From Heliopora coerulea (lineage: Eukaryota > Cnidaria > Anthozoa > Scleralcyonacea > Helioporidae), in the NCBI GenBank assembly GCA_030142905.1, contig JASJOG010000100.1:62001-126000 (forward strand): a stretch of DNA of 64,000 nucleotides, read 5' to 3'. Each line of letters opens with the position of its first letter. Position 1 is the first letter of the stretch. Below the pieces are notes generated by a model. That model made no database searches, was not told the origin of the DNA, and saw only the letters and a list, made by a program, of their open reading frames with translations. Positions 32,841 through 44,055 of the stretch are shown piece by piece. A program made the position numbers and the translations under genes.

Positions 32841-34640
32841 GACCTCTGGGATCGTCATCTATGTAGATGACAGAGATACCCCAGGCAAATTCTGTCGAAG
32901 GTGCCTGCTATCTAATGCACCCCAAGCTCTTTATATTACACAACTAAACAATGTGCATCTGAAGAAACAAAGTTTTTCTAGTGCTATTTGTTTTTTATTG
33001 CTCAAAATGTTATTGAAAGTTTAAAACAGACGCTTCCGAGCCTTGACAACTGCAAAGTTGCAAATTAACAATGAGAACTGAAGTCGGGACTCTGACCTAA
33101 CATTTCATTGAGTTCTGCGAGAAATTTTTGAATCTAGAGAAAAAAGACCAAAATTGCCGAGTTTTTATTTCTTAGTGGGCCACCCCTTAGTATGGCACTA
33201 GTAGACGTTTGATGCCTAAAAGGTTTATTTCATTTATTGAACAAGAAGCTTTAAATTAAATAGCAGTAACAAGTGTTTCTTATGGGATTTTTTAGAACAC
33301 TTTCTGCAAGGTTTTGTAACAAGAATGTTCTTGATGACTTGATGTTGCTCTAGAAATAAAATTGATGATTCAAATTGACTCTCCTCGTAAGGGGTCACCT
33401 TCTGATTTGTTGATATTCCTAAAAATGTGCAGGTTTATTGGATTGAATGTCCATAAGCACTGGAATGTTGCTTGAAGAACAGGATTGTTATATTTTTTGT
33501 TCATGGTGAGTACAATTAATTCAAATGTTTGTCAATTTAGTTAAACATCTCAATTGTAGACACGAGTTTCATTTTTAATGCAAATCTTCAGTAAGGTCAA
33601 CTTTAGGCTAAATGGAGAGTTTCGATCACCTTGGAATGATGGAGTTTTTAAAACACTTTCTAAGTTTATGTAGAACCCTTCTGTGGCTGGATTTGTTTTG
33701 GATGGGTAGATTTGTTTTAAAGTTAGAATATAGCATTTTGTTTTGGAACTGGAGTAGGGGTGGAAGGACGAGCACTATCTAATGCAATAGGTTGATCAGT
33801 TTCAGGTTTGGATGGAATATTATGTTTAGGAAGCAGATTAGGAGTCTAAGAAGGGTTGTCTAACATGATAACTAGCTCATCAACTGAAAGTGGATTGAGG
33901 GCTGAGATGATTCCTGTGTATCCATCTCGTTCAGTAAAATAAGTGCATCTTGTTCAGAGGGTGAAAACAAATGATTGTCATTGAAAATCTTGTAGGAAGC
34001 ATTAGAAGATAGATGAGATTTCAGGGAAATACCAATTAAAAGATCTGTATTTTTATCAGAGGTATTTGGATAAAGTTGTGTCATGACATGTCACCTTGAT
34101 AATGATTGTAAAAGGAAAAATGCAAAGAAGGAGACAGAAAACAAAGTACAAAAACTAGATGCTGGGTAAAAGTTCCCAAAGGTAGGTGCTAAGCAAGGAG
34201 TCCATCTGGACTGTCAATTCCATTTCTTGATCAACATTAAGCCATTAAAACTTTTTTAGCCCTTAGAACTCACAGAAGATTTTCCAAAAAAACCATGAAA
34301 AACACTTGATACCAAATAAACCCTAGAAAGCCACAAATCTAACACTAGTTGTTAATTGATCACATTATATTCTTTAGCAGCCTCTCATTTCTATTCTTTC
34401 TTGAAATCTCAAGTTAATTCTAACCCATTGACTGTTTGCATGGCACACCCTTTTCAGTCCATTTTTATGGGTTTTCTGGACAATATATAGCAGATTTTAT
34501 TTTCATGATTGCAATATTGACAACTAATTAAATCTACATATTATTTTACTATCCTTTCAAAATCTACAATTGCCCAGGACCCCTCTATACCAGAAAATAT
34601 GACCTTGTAGCATACATGTCTTTGGTTCTATAATCATTTA
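32841..34640. other. No recognisable gene
   Basis: Left part of the spacer between the long inverted arms. A 70-codon minus-strand frame (34,084-33,872) has no recognisable domain. Confidence 0.5.
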
Positions 34641-34649
34641 AAAGTATTT

Positions 34650-35100
34650 ACCATTTTTCCTCTATCAAGCCCCTCTTTCTTATAAGCCCCCTCCTGTTAA
34701 GTGAAAAATGAAAATAAGCCTCCTCTTTCTAGTAAGCCTCCCTCCGAATAAGCCTGCTTTCATTAAGTGAAAGATAAGTATCTCTCTATTAAAATAATTT
34801 ACTTGGAAAATTGAATAAGCCTCCTCCAATTATTAAGCCTCCTCCATCTATTTAGCCCTCTCACTTTGTTAAGCCCCTGCTTCTACTAAGCCCCCTCCCA
34901 TTAAGTTAAAAATCTTAATAAGCTCCCTCCCTTTAGTAAGGCCCCCTTCTAATAAGCCCCACCCAATTAAGTGAAAAATTAAAGTAACTACCCCCTCTGT
35001 TAAAATAATTTACTTGGAAAATTGAATAAGCCCCTCCGTCCATAAATCCTCCCTCCCTCTCATCAGCCCCCCTGCATCTAATAAGCCCCCTTTTGACAAC
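34650..35100. repeat. Degenerate minisatellite, AATAAGCCCCCTCC type
   Basis: About 20 irregular copies of TAAGCCYCCTCC alternate with TTAAGTGAAAAAT and AAATAATTTACTTGGAAAAT spacers, giving partly higher-order repetition. No coding evidence. Confidence 0.85.
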
Positions 35101-35499
35101 TTAAAATTAGTTAGCTCCCTATTCATTCCATGAGTTTGCTTTCCATCTGGCTCTTCCATTGCAATAAAAGTATTTACTGTGTAATATCAACCACCTCCCA
35201 CATCAGAATAATCTCACTTCAGCTGTATTAAATTTTCGAAACTTCATACAAACCTTGCCTTAATTATATTATCAAAGCTGCAGATTAGAGTGGTGCCATT
35301 GTCATCTGGTCCTCAAAGAACTATGAAACTGAGGCATAATCACAACTTAAAAATGTTCAAAATTATAAGTCCCTCCTGGCCCAACTTCTCCCCAGAGCTG
35401 ATATCTCCATGATATTACTAAGAAAAGTTTGATCTACCAAAAAACCTCTAAATTTCAAAGTCCAGATTCCAACTCTTGCATCCCATTTTTCTATTTACT

Positions 35500-36240
35500 A
35501 CCCTAATACACTTGGTCATCTTATCATATCCGTATGCGGCTCTCCCACTGATTATCTTTCTGTTTTCGCTGATTTCTAGTTAAGACCTTACGTTGAAACA
35601 TCACCGTCATACATTAAAGACACTAATCATTTTCTAAAAACTATTTTCGATATTCCTACACCAATAATCACTAATCATTTTCCAAAAACTATTTTCGATA
35701 TTCCTACACTAATAACCGGTAATGTTATTTTGGCCACGTTTGTTGTTAAGTCATTATACACCCAGATTCTTATACATGAAGGTATTGAAGCCTCAATACA
35801 GATCGTAAGAGGGAACATAGTTCAATGCTTGGTCACTTTTACTAGTTGTCTCAACCTTTTTCAATTTATCCTACGCAGACATGGTATTGCAATGGATATA
35901 AAAATGACCCCCTCACATGCTAATATTTTCATAGGTTCCTTTGAAGAATTGCTATTGCTTTCATCACTTGAAAGTAAAAAACCTCTTTTACGGAAACGGT
36001 TTATTGATGACATATTTTTGATTTTGAGCAACGGTGAGAAATCCATTATGGAATTTATCAACCTCTTAAATTCTTTTCACCCTACTATTAAATTGGAAGC
36101 TTCTTATTCAACCAAAGAAATAAGCATTTTGGACACCATCGTCTATCTGAATAACGACAGCAATCTTTAATGATTCAACCTACGGACTGCCTCCCCCTCT
36201 CACATCATAAATCCTAATTTCCGATACTTGTGACAGTGAC
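35500..36240 (+). pseudogene. Penelope-like element reverse transcriptase fragment
   Basis: The plus-strand frame 35,730-36,170 reads as the middle of a Penelope-like RT: a decayed KSLYTQILIHEGIEA (compare ESLFTNVPLTR in the 53-kb copy), then GIAMDIKMTPSHANIFIG, then the catalytic FIDD near 36,001, and ending near SILDTIVYLN. Upstream sequence from about 35,500 continues the similarity with a stop, plus a short tandem duplication (two copies of AAAACTATTTTCGATATTCC). The GIY-YIG domain is not found. It lies between the inverted arms of the 30-40 kb structure. Confidence 0.8.
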
Positions 36241-36689
36241 CTCTCATCTATAGCCAAATTTTGGGATAACGCCAAATAATCATGGGTGACCAGAGGTTCT
36301 TCCATTAATGACATAATCTTCGAGTTCTTCTCTTCGGCCTGGTCATCGGGATACAAATATTCTTCAGGTGCCGGTTGTTTAAAACACGATTATCGCTAAT
36401 CCAGGATTACCAGTTAATCTGTTGTTTTGGTTTCGTTCATTTTGGTTGAACAATCTAGTTCAGATTTCACAGCTTAAAACTTCTTTGTATACACCCAAAA
36501 TCTGAATCTTGAACAACCGGACCCTGAATTTTTACCCAATCCCAACTTTTAATTCCTGTAATTAACCCCAACACTCCGATTTTACCATCTGTCATACTGT
36601 TCTACCACAACCTGTCCCACCTTGGTCTTATTCTTAAACATCGTTGGTCATAATATTATGTAGACAGTGGCACGCCCAGCTTTAAAGAC

Positions 36690-37210
36690 CCGGGTGGGCA
36701 AACCTCTTAAAATTTCCTAACCCCCCCGCCTAGCATTCTTCCTAGAATTTTCCTAAATTGCTTCACAGATTTGTAAATTTCCTCCTTGTTTCTTAAACCC
36801 CTAGTTAAATTTCCAAAATCGTCTCCTGTCTAAATGTCTTTCTTGCTATATCCTTTTCTTTGTGAATCCTATCTTTTTTAGATAACTTCCTAAATCCTTC
36901 CTCTATAAACCTCTTAATCCTTCCTAAATCATTTTCTTCCCAAATTACTTTTCCCCTAAAGATCTTGCTTCCCATCCTAAATCGCTCCTTCCTAAATTCT
37001 ATCATTCAAAACCCTAAATCCATTCCTTCCTAAGTTCTCTGCTAAATCCCTTCTTTCCTAGATATCTTCCATTATTCCCCAAACCCTTCTTATTGTTCTA
37101 AAGCTCTTTATTATCTTCCTAAATCGGTAAATCCTTACCCTCGTAAATTTCCTTTGTCAATTCTCTTTCGATCGATCTGTTCCTCCCTTCTTCCCTCTCT
37201 TCACAACTTT
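36690..37210. repeat. Pyrimidine-rich CCTAAAT repeats
   Basis: Many irregular copies of TTCCTAAATC/TTCCTAAATT. The minus-strand 66-codon frame (37,005-36,805) is a translation of the repeat. It is telomere-like only superficially, because the period is irregular. Confidence 0.75.
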
Positions 37211-38268
37211 TCCTAACTCATTTTCATGAGCGGGCAAATCGCCAACCCCAACCACCTACTGGGTATGCCATTGTATTTAGAGAATGACCGATGATATTCC
37301 TGAATTTTTTGCAACCCATTCGATCTCGCCTCCTGTTGTCTCCTTCCAACGCTATGTGAATGTCAAGGACCAATTTGTCTATTGGAAAATTAATTAAACA
37401 TCTACCTTACAAGAGATCGATTCTAGCACTTCCACATTTGCCTTCCTGCTTTATTTGATCTGTATGCTTTTGTTACCTTGGTATCGACTTTTAATAAATA
37501 TAGCATTCCTAAGGATTCTCCAAAAATACATCCCAAAAGATTTTCGCTTACTTTCTGGAATGTCATTCCGTAAGAAGTTACATTTTAAGATAACCTGAAT
37601 TTCTGATCTAACCGCAGACCTTCACAAACAGTCCCAAGTGATGCTGTTTCGCTGCCAGTGCAAAGCATTACCAGCATCTTCCTTCGTGTTTGAATTACGA
37701 CATTGTATCCTGTTCTACCAGGACATCTTGCTTGCTTCCAAAGTTATCATACTTTAATTTGTCGTTTTGGAGCCTTATTTCTTAATTAAGGAGTCAAATT
37801 ATTACAAGAAACTATTTCGTGTTATCAAACGTTAGTATTTGCTTACCACCGTTGCGGTTTCGACTCCTTTTCCTGATTTACGTTTCTAAACAGCGTTAGT
37901 GTCGGTTGCCTTAAAATTTCTTCGACCTCTTTCTTCGGATGCATTTACTTGTCCAGATTTTCAGTTCCTGTGAACTGTCTCTGAATGATTTTTTTCTCTT
38001 ATGTTCGAGTTTCTCGTATGTTAGTCTTCGGGTTTACAGGATTTCTCCATTCCGACAACTCTCCCAGTCCATACAGATTTTTAACCCAACGAAGTTCATA
38101 GGAAAAATAAATTTTCCAATTTGTTTTTATAAATGTCAGACTTGTTAGTGCGATATAGGTATAGTTTGTTTTCCTTGTTGTTTGACGTGTGTGGTTTCCT
38201 TCTTAGATTTTCACCTTCATGTTAGTTTACATGATAACTATTTTACTTTTTTCGCCACACAAGTATTA

Positions 38269-38670
38269 CACCTTTTGCTGTTCATTACCAGAAAACATAC
38301 CATCATTAACGCCAACCTCCGTTCATTTTATTCAGTCGATATTCATTAGCATAGATACGCAACCATTTGCATCAAAGGGCATTCTATAGCGCCAACAGAC
38401 GACCATTAACACTACTCTACTATACATTAGGGATAATAAAATTTCAATTACGCAAAAATATTTTGCGTAATTAAAATTTTATTATCCCTAATATATAGTA
38501 GAATGGTGTTAATGGTCGTCTGTTGGCGCTACAGAATGCCCTTCGATGAAAATGGTTGCGTATCTACGCTAGTAAATGTCGATTGAATAAAATGAATGTA
38601 TTTTTGCGTTAATGAGTTTGAGGCTGGCGTTAATGATAGTGTATTTTCTGCTAATGAGCAGCAAAAGGTG
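38269..38670. mobile_element. Full-length palindromic MITE, copy 1 (402 bp)
   Basis: Almost the entire element is one inverted repeat: CACCTTTTGCTGTTC at the left and its complement (here GAGCAGCAAAAGGTG) at the right, meeting in an AATATTTTGCG loop. TA at 38,267-38,268 and 38,671-38,672 is the target duplication; the left arm of the host repeat, with no insertion and a single TA at the matching place, confirms it. No coding frame. Confidence 0.9.
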
Positions 38671-39203
38671 TATTTCGAACTAGTCCGTTTGATTTTCCCA
38701 CCAAAATTTAGTTTATTCTATCTACCACTTCTCTTCCTTTCCTTTCACCTTCCTTCCTACAACTTTCTTAAGCAGTCATGCTTGGAACCTGAAAACTCAT
38801 GACTGTTTTTCTTAAAACCAATGGCCAGGATGTCAGTAGCTAACCTCTGCGAATGTTGGCACCCAGGCTTCTTTTACGTAAACCCAGGTTTCACGCCCCC
38901 ATTTTTTCTGTTTCCTTCTTCCTTTACTTTTTCTTCTTCACATTTTCTCTTTTACGCTTTCTATAGAACTGTCTTTTGACTTTATTATCAAAGTCTCTCC
39001 TCAACGTATTGCTGCCCAGCCCTATGAAGTCCAAGTTCAGCTTGTCTTCCACCCCCTGCCCCCGGTATTTATCCTATTCATCAACTCTAATCACGCCTTG
39101 CCCCCAATGCTCTTCTGGACTACTCTACTAATCACACGTTTTAAACACACACATATAAGAACACTAATAAATGCAAGTAGAGTAAATACAGCTCCTCTTA
39201 TTA

Positions 39204-39629
39204 CACCTTTTGCTGTTCTTTACCAGAAAATATACTATCATCAACGCCAACCTCAAACTCATTAACGCAAAAGTACATTCATTTTATTCTATCGACATTC
39301 ATTACCGTAGATACACAACCATTTTTATCAAAAGGCATTCTATAGTGCCAACAGACGACCATTAACACCACTCTACTATACATTAGGGATAATAAAATTT
39401 CAATTACCCAAGCGAAATATTTTGCCAGATTGAAATTTTACTATCCCTAATGTATAGTGGAATGGTGTTAATGGTCGCCTGTTGGCGCTATGGAATGCCC
39501 TTTGATACAAATGATTGCGTATCTAAGCTAATGAATGTTGATTGAATAAAATGAGTGTATTTTTGCGTTGATGAGTTTGAGGTTGAAATTAATGATAGTA
39601 TATTTTCTGGTAATGAACACCAAAAGGTG
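39204..39629. mobile_element. Full-length palindromic MITE, copy 2 (426 bp)
   Basis: Same family as 38,269-38,670: CACCTTTTGCTGTTC…CACCAAAAGGTG ends, TA on both sides (39,202-39,203; 39,630-39,631). Shared interior includes TTAACACCACTCTACTATAC and its mirror. The host repeat resumes directly after the right TA. Confidence 0.9.
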
Positions 39630-39824
39630 TAATACTATTAAAGGTACTTTTCCTGCATATAGGCATGGACAAACAGTCCAACCTCTCCATTAAAGGTGAA
39701 ATACCTTGACACAACTTGGATCCGAATACCTGATTTAAAACTTTGCTGAATCGATATTTTGAACTTTTGATGTTTTCAGTTTTTAACAAAAAAGGTACGT
39801 TTGAGAATATATATATCAAACACT

Positions 39825-40010
39825 AAAATCCTTGACCAGCTGGCAACTTCAAAAAGTATAAGATAAAACATATTCCGATGAATAACGTCACCTTGAAAAC
39901 TCAAGATGAGTCAATAACAAGACAAAACTCTTGTTGAAACTGTGAAATATTTCGACTTTATTTCAAAGTTATCCTCCGACCTCTCTCTGTCAGTTTGAAT
40001 TATTATTCCG
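39825..40010 (-). repeat. Penelope-like terminal repeat fragment
   Basis: Same order as the outer ends of the 40.5-42.0 kb Penelope palindrome: GGCAACTTCAAAAAGTATAA, AAAACATATTCCGATGAATA, then ATATTTCGACTTTATTTC. A further degraded copy with TATTTCGACTCTATTTGAGG follows near 40,200. Confidence 0.75.
39950..39978 (-). ncRNA. Hammerhead-like motif, degenerate
   Basis: Minus strand CGGAGGA, helix II (AACTTT-GAAAT-AAAGTC) and GAAA. One invariant core base (U4) is changed to G and helix II has an A-C mismatch, so cleavage is unlikely. Confidence 0.4.
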
Positions 40011-40588
40011 AACTATGTCGATGTAATTGTTATGACAATCCTAAAGTTTTAAAGTTATTTAATAAAATTATTTAATCAAAAATCAGATGCACCAAAAAAT
40101 TGTTGAAAAAAAAAAACCAAAAACAAAATATCCTTGAAAATTGTAATCTTGGCATTTAACGTTCGAGAAAACTAAGAAATAGACATAGTGCTCGTAGCAG
40201 TATTTCGACTCTATTTGAGGGTCACTGTCATATCAAATTAAAATCAAAGTAATCAGCTCGTGCAAGCCCTTGATAAGTTGGGTTGGAATATATGATTTTT
40301 TTTCTCTTACGTTCGAGTTTCTCGTATGTTAGTCTTAGGGTTTACAAAACGTTTTTACTTGGAGCCTTCCACCGATAAAAGAAAACGAAACAAAAACCCC
40401 AAAAATCTTCAGAATATTAGCAACATATTCACTGGGCAGAATATAAGAGCCCAGCATGGAGCACAGAAACCATGACCAGCCGACAACTTCAAAAAGTATA
40501 AAATAAAACATATTCCGAAGAATAAAGTCATCTTGAGAACTCAAGATATGAGTCAATGCAAGATAAAACTATAGTTGGAACTGTGATA

Positions 40589-40617
40589 TTTCGACTTTAT
40601 TCCAAAGTCATCTTCAG
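40589..40617 (-). ncRNA. Hammerhead ribozyme motif, left Penelope copy
   Basis: Mirror of 41,881-41,909: CTGAAGA, T, helix II GACTTT-GGAAT-AAAGTC, GAAA. The core matches C3-U4-G5-A6-N7-G8-A9 and G12-A13-A14 of the hammerhead. Confidence 0.7.
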
Positions 40618-40827
40618 ACAGAATGATAATTACAATAAAATGCCAGTGTCTATATACAGGTGTGATGACATCATCGAAACGGAATTAGAAAACACTACCG
40701 ATAATCCCTAATTTACATGCTGAGATGTTGAGATGCTAATGCTAATTAGAAGTTCTCACCACCATTAATAAAGCGGTTGGGCGTGAATAGAACTAATGGG
40801 CTAACTGATAACAAATAGCCATAATAT

Positions 40828-41241
40828 CTAATTAAAAAGGTTGAGTTCTTTGCTAGCTTTGAGCCCAGAATTAAGCTCAGGTTTATTGAACTTAATGTGG
40901 AGTGCTTCAATTATTAGAAGTTTATTGGTGTTAGTAGACTTACTCGTATAAAGAATTTTATAGTTATTAAAGATTAAATTTTTAATGGAGGTAGATGTGT
41001 TAGAAGAAAAGGGAAGGTCATTTAGTCGGTCGTACTGATCATATAAGTCATTAATGAAGTGAGCGTGTTCACATTCGAGAAAATGTTGGGCAACTGCACT
41101 GGTGTTATGTTGAGTAGAATGTTCGGAAAGGCGTTTGTGAAGACAACGGTCGGTTTTACCTATATATGTTTTGTTGCAGCCAGGACAAGTAATTTGGTAG
41201 ACGACATTATTGCGAGACATTTCCGGAATCTTATCTTTGTT
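40828..41241 (-). pseudogene. Penelope GIY-YIG endonuclease C-terminus, left copy
   Basis: Minus-strand frame of about 137 codons ending at 40,828. Motifs: NVVYQITCPGCNKTYIGKT (GIY-YIG core in the VYQI…YIGKT form, with CPGC), RLSEH, an HNTSAVAQHF segment, ECEH, and a C-terminal IEALHIKFNKPELNSGLKAS. The domain nicks target DNA in active elements. The upstream RT is missing. The open frame continues toward the centre only because it runs into the antisense of the other arm. Confidence 0.88.
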
Positions 41242-41256
41242 AGAAATAAAATAGGA

Positions 41257-41670
41257 GACAAAGATAAGATTCCGGAAATGTCTCGCAATAATGTCGTCTA
41301 CCAAATTACTTGTCCTGGCTGCAACAAAACATATATAGGTAAAACCGACCGTTGTCTTCACAAACGCCTTTCCGAACATTCTACTCAACATAACACCAGT
41401 GCAGTTGCCCAACATTTTCTCGAATGTGAACACGCTCACTTCATTAATGACTTATATGATCAGTACGACCGACTAAATGACCTTCCCTTTTCTTCTAACA
41501 CATCTACCTCCATTAAAAATTTAATCTTTAATAACTATAAAATTCTTTATACGAGTAAGTCTACTAACACCAATAAACTTCTAATAATTGAAGCACTCCA
41601 CATTAAGTTCAATAAACCTGAGCTTAATTCTGGGCTCAAAGCTAGCAAAGAACTCAACCTTTTTAATTAG
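41257..41670 (+). pseudogene. Penelope GIY-YIG endonuclease C-terminus, right copy
   Basis: Plus-strand mirror of the left copy with the same motifs (KTYIGKTDRCLHKRLSEH and others) and a stop at 41,668-41,670. The open frame can be traced back to 41,059, but its first 60-odd residues are antisense of the opposite arm and are not protein of this family. The 53-kb Penelope copy reads YSYIGKTERCLKTRLHEH at the same place, so they are related but distinct subfamilies. Confidence 0.88.
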
Positions 41671-41880
41671 ATATTATGGCCATTTGTTATCAGTTAGCCC
41701 ATTAGTTCTATTCACGCCCAACCGCTTTATTAATGGTGGTGAGAACTTCTAATTAGCATTAGCATCTCAACATCTCAGCATGTAAATTAGGGATTATCGG
41801 TAGTGTTTTCTAATTCCGTTTCGATGATGTCATCACACCTGTATATAGACACTGGCATTTTATTGTAATTATCATTCTGT

Positions 41881-41909
41881 CTGAAGATGACTTTGGAATA
41901 AAGTCGAAA
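41881..41909 (+). ncRNA. Hammerhead ribozyme motif, right Penelope copy
   Basis: CTGAAGA, one T, six-pair helix II GACTTT/AAAGTC with loop GGAAT, then GAAA and TATCAC. All core positions fit the hammerhead consensus CUGANGA…GAAA. It lies about 210 nt after the stop codon, in the terminal repeat. Hammerheads in Penelope terminal repeats are established; activity here is inferred. Confidence 0.72.
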
Positions 41910-42019
41910 TATCACAGTTCCAACTATAGTTTTATCTTGCATTGACTCATATCTTGAGTTCTCAAGATGACTTTATTCTTCGGAATATGTTTTATTTTAT
42001 ACTTTATGGAGCACAGAGA

Positions 42020-43105
42020 CGCGGCATTATTAAAACCATAAAAAATAAACATAATAATGATTAAAATCTAAAGTTTTATCATAATTGGAACTTTTTTAGA
42101 ATATAAAATTACAATCCCATTAAGACGAAACATACTACAGGACTTACTAAAGGACGACAAAACAAAATAAACCTTATACTGAAGCTCTAAAGATATAACC
42201 TGTAACTTCGTTAAATGCACTGAGACAAATTGATCAACATTTGCTGCAAAATTTCGATCAATATGATACATTCAGTACCAACAAAGACTCGTCTTGAGCC
42301 AGGGCTCGAAAAAACAGCGCTAGTTACTGGCAAAATTTCCAGTAGTTATCTCTAAAATGTGCTCTTTCGCTAGCAGCAGATTTTTTGCCGCAAATACTGT
42401 GCTAGTGTTTTCTTGAGTAAAAATTTTACCCATTCAAAATCCTACGGAAGTCTAAAACAGAGTTTTTAAAACTTTATTTTGTGATTAACTACCATTATAG
42501 TGGAGGGCCAGGATTTGCGAAAAGGGACCCCAAACTAAGAGTTGATGAAAGTCTTGAGATGTCTATGACGGTACCCTGGCAGAGCCTCGTGTTTGTAAGT
42601 GGGTAGGTTTCCCTTCTGAGGAAATTACTTATATGTCTAACTAAGTGTTTGCTGTATTTCAAAACTTTCATCAAAACTTAGGGTTCTAAATTAAGTATTC
42701 TCAGGACCCATTTACAAGATGCGACTGTGCCATACAATTGTTCATTTTGATGTATCCGATTCAGTCATAAGAATCTTCAGGATCAATTGCAACATTCGCG
42801 AACGAATAGCAAGCAGGAATTATGTTTCTGTGACATAATCGCATACGTCAAAGTGAAGAATCGTATACGACAATCGTATCCTGTGGATAAGCCATAACGC
42901 TGAGACATCGAATATGTATGGTACATAGTTTGCAGCAATAACATGAAGGATGAACGAGTGTGTAAAATTGACAGTTAGTTTTGTCATCTCTAACAGTATT
43001 TGTAGAACTACCTACATGTCATGTCAGCAACGCAAAAGAATGTTTTAAAAACAAGAAAATACGTGTCGTCAGAAATACAACATACACCTGGTACAACAAC
43101 GAACC
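42020..43105. other. No recognisable gene
   Basis: AT-rich spacer. A minus-strand 67-codon frame (42,271-42,068) has no recognisable domain. CAGGGCTCGAAAAAACAGCG near 42,301 resembles one transposon end, without a partner. Confidence 0.5.
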
Positions 43106-43106
43106 C

Positions 43107-43330
43107 TTAAAAAAATTTCACATGCAACTTCACATATGGAAATAACATTTCAGTGTGAAGTGTTTCAATTCCATATATGAAATGAACATTTCATATGTGA
43201 AATTAATTTTCATATGTGAATGCTCCATTTCATACGTGAAATACATGTTTCGTACACCAGGATTTCACATGTGAAATTGTTAAGATGTTCCAATTCCATA
43301 TGTTTTTCACAAGTGAAATGACATGTGAAA
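43107..43330. repeat. Iterated CATATG palindrome repeat, copy 2
   Basis: Collinear with 3,115-3,415: TTTCACATGCAACTTCACAT, CAATTCCATATATGAAAT, TTAATTTTCATATGTGAATG, TTTCGTACACCAGGATTTCA. About ten palindromic TTTCATATGTGAAA variants. Confidence 0.8.
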
Positions 43331-43339
43331 TAGCATAAG

Positions 43340-44055
43340 GGAAAGCTCTCCGCTGAGTTATACCATGTATTATCGTGAAATTAATTTTGCAGAGCTATGG
43401 TGCTTTTAGCAGCTAAAAAGGGGAGAGGGCTTGGGCCCCTCCCCAGGGTCCGCCACAGCGTTACAAAATGTGTCACCAAAGACTGATCTGAAACAAACTC
43501 GAACAGACGCATAAACATGAGGCATATGGTACAATTTGTGTCTGCACACATGAAGTATCAATCCAGCGATTAGTACCCAAGTCTTTGGTTTCGCGAGTAC
43601 TGTTTTTCCTTCCGAGAGTTTTTTGTAGTAAGAATATTCCCGCTAGCGATTTGTTGCTAAGGACTTAAAATCTAAATTTCTAGGCCAGTGAACTACACTA
43701 GGTTCCCGAAGAAAGTCGTTGCGAACGAGAGCTTTGTATTCGAGCTTTTCCCATCGAACGCTATGGATTATGCGGGGTTTACAAACTACGAAACTCCAAC
43801 TCTAAGCCGTCCTGGATTTAAACCTCAATCCTATATCTCTCCGAAGTAACTCTTCGTCGGCATCGTATGTCGTTGCTGGCGTTGGTCTTTTCGATGAGAG
43901 GAAACCTCAGTTTATTTGTACAGGCGTGCTCTGTAGGTTCTATATGGCCAACGTTACACGACGTTCATTAATTATTATAGCTGATACATTACTAATAAAC
44001 TCAAGCCTAAGTGCAATCACACTTGTCATAAAAAATCGGAAAATCTCTGTTATCT
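43340..44055. other. No gene seen; 3' flank of the cytochrome b561 gene
   Basis: No clear AATAAA on the minus strand was recognised directly after the stop at 44,056. A GGGGAGAGGGCTTGGGCCCC stretch near 43,420 is GC-rich and may be part of a DNA transposon end. Confidence 0.5.

Larger units (their letters stand above)
37390..39795 (-). repeat. Right arm of the diverged long inverted repeat
   Basis: Reverse-complement partner of 30,300-32,840. It contains two MITE insertions (38,269-38,670 and 39,204-39,629) that the left arm lacks, so the left arm supplies empty sites. A short direct copy of its CGAGTTTCTCGTATGTTAG segment recurs near 40,313. Confidence 0.75.
40467..42005. mobile_element. 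Head-to-head Penelope-like element palindrome
   Basis: Two 5'-truncated Penelope copies are joined at their truncated ends: arms 40,493-41,240 and 41,258-42,005 (748 bp each; one mismatch noticed in the parts compared) with a 17-bp loop. Each arm has, from the centre outward, a GIY-YIG endonuclease C-terminus, a 3' untranslated region and a terminal repeat with a hammerhead motif. An exact 11-bp duplication, ATGGAGCACAG, flanks the whole at 40,456-40,466 and 42,006-42,016, so it inserted as one unit. Inverted, 5'-truncated dimers and variable target duplications are known for Penelope-like elements. RT is absent in both copies. Confidence 0.9.

Noticed and set aside
30515..32866. Frames of 67-149 codons in the left arm of the long inverted repeat
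   Set aside because: Not preserved in the diverged right arm and without recognisable domains.
36805..37005. Charged 66-codon minus-strand frame
   Set aside because: Translation of the CCTAAAT-type repeat.
36690..37210. Interstitial telomere repeat
   Set aside because: The unit (TTCCTAAATC and variants) is irregular and does not match TTAGGG in tandem.
41059..41256. N-terminal 60-odd residues of the 203-codon frames at 40.8-41.7 kb
   Set aside because: They are antisense translation of the opposite palindrome arm, not part of the GIY-YIG protein.
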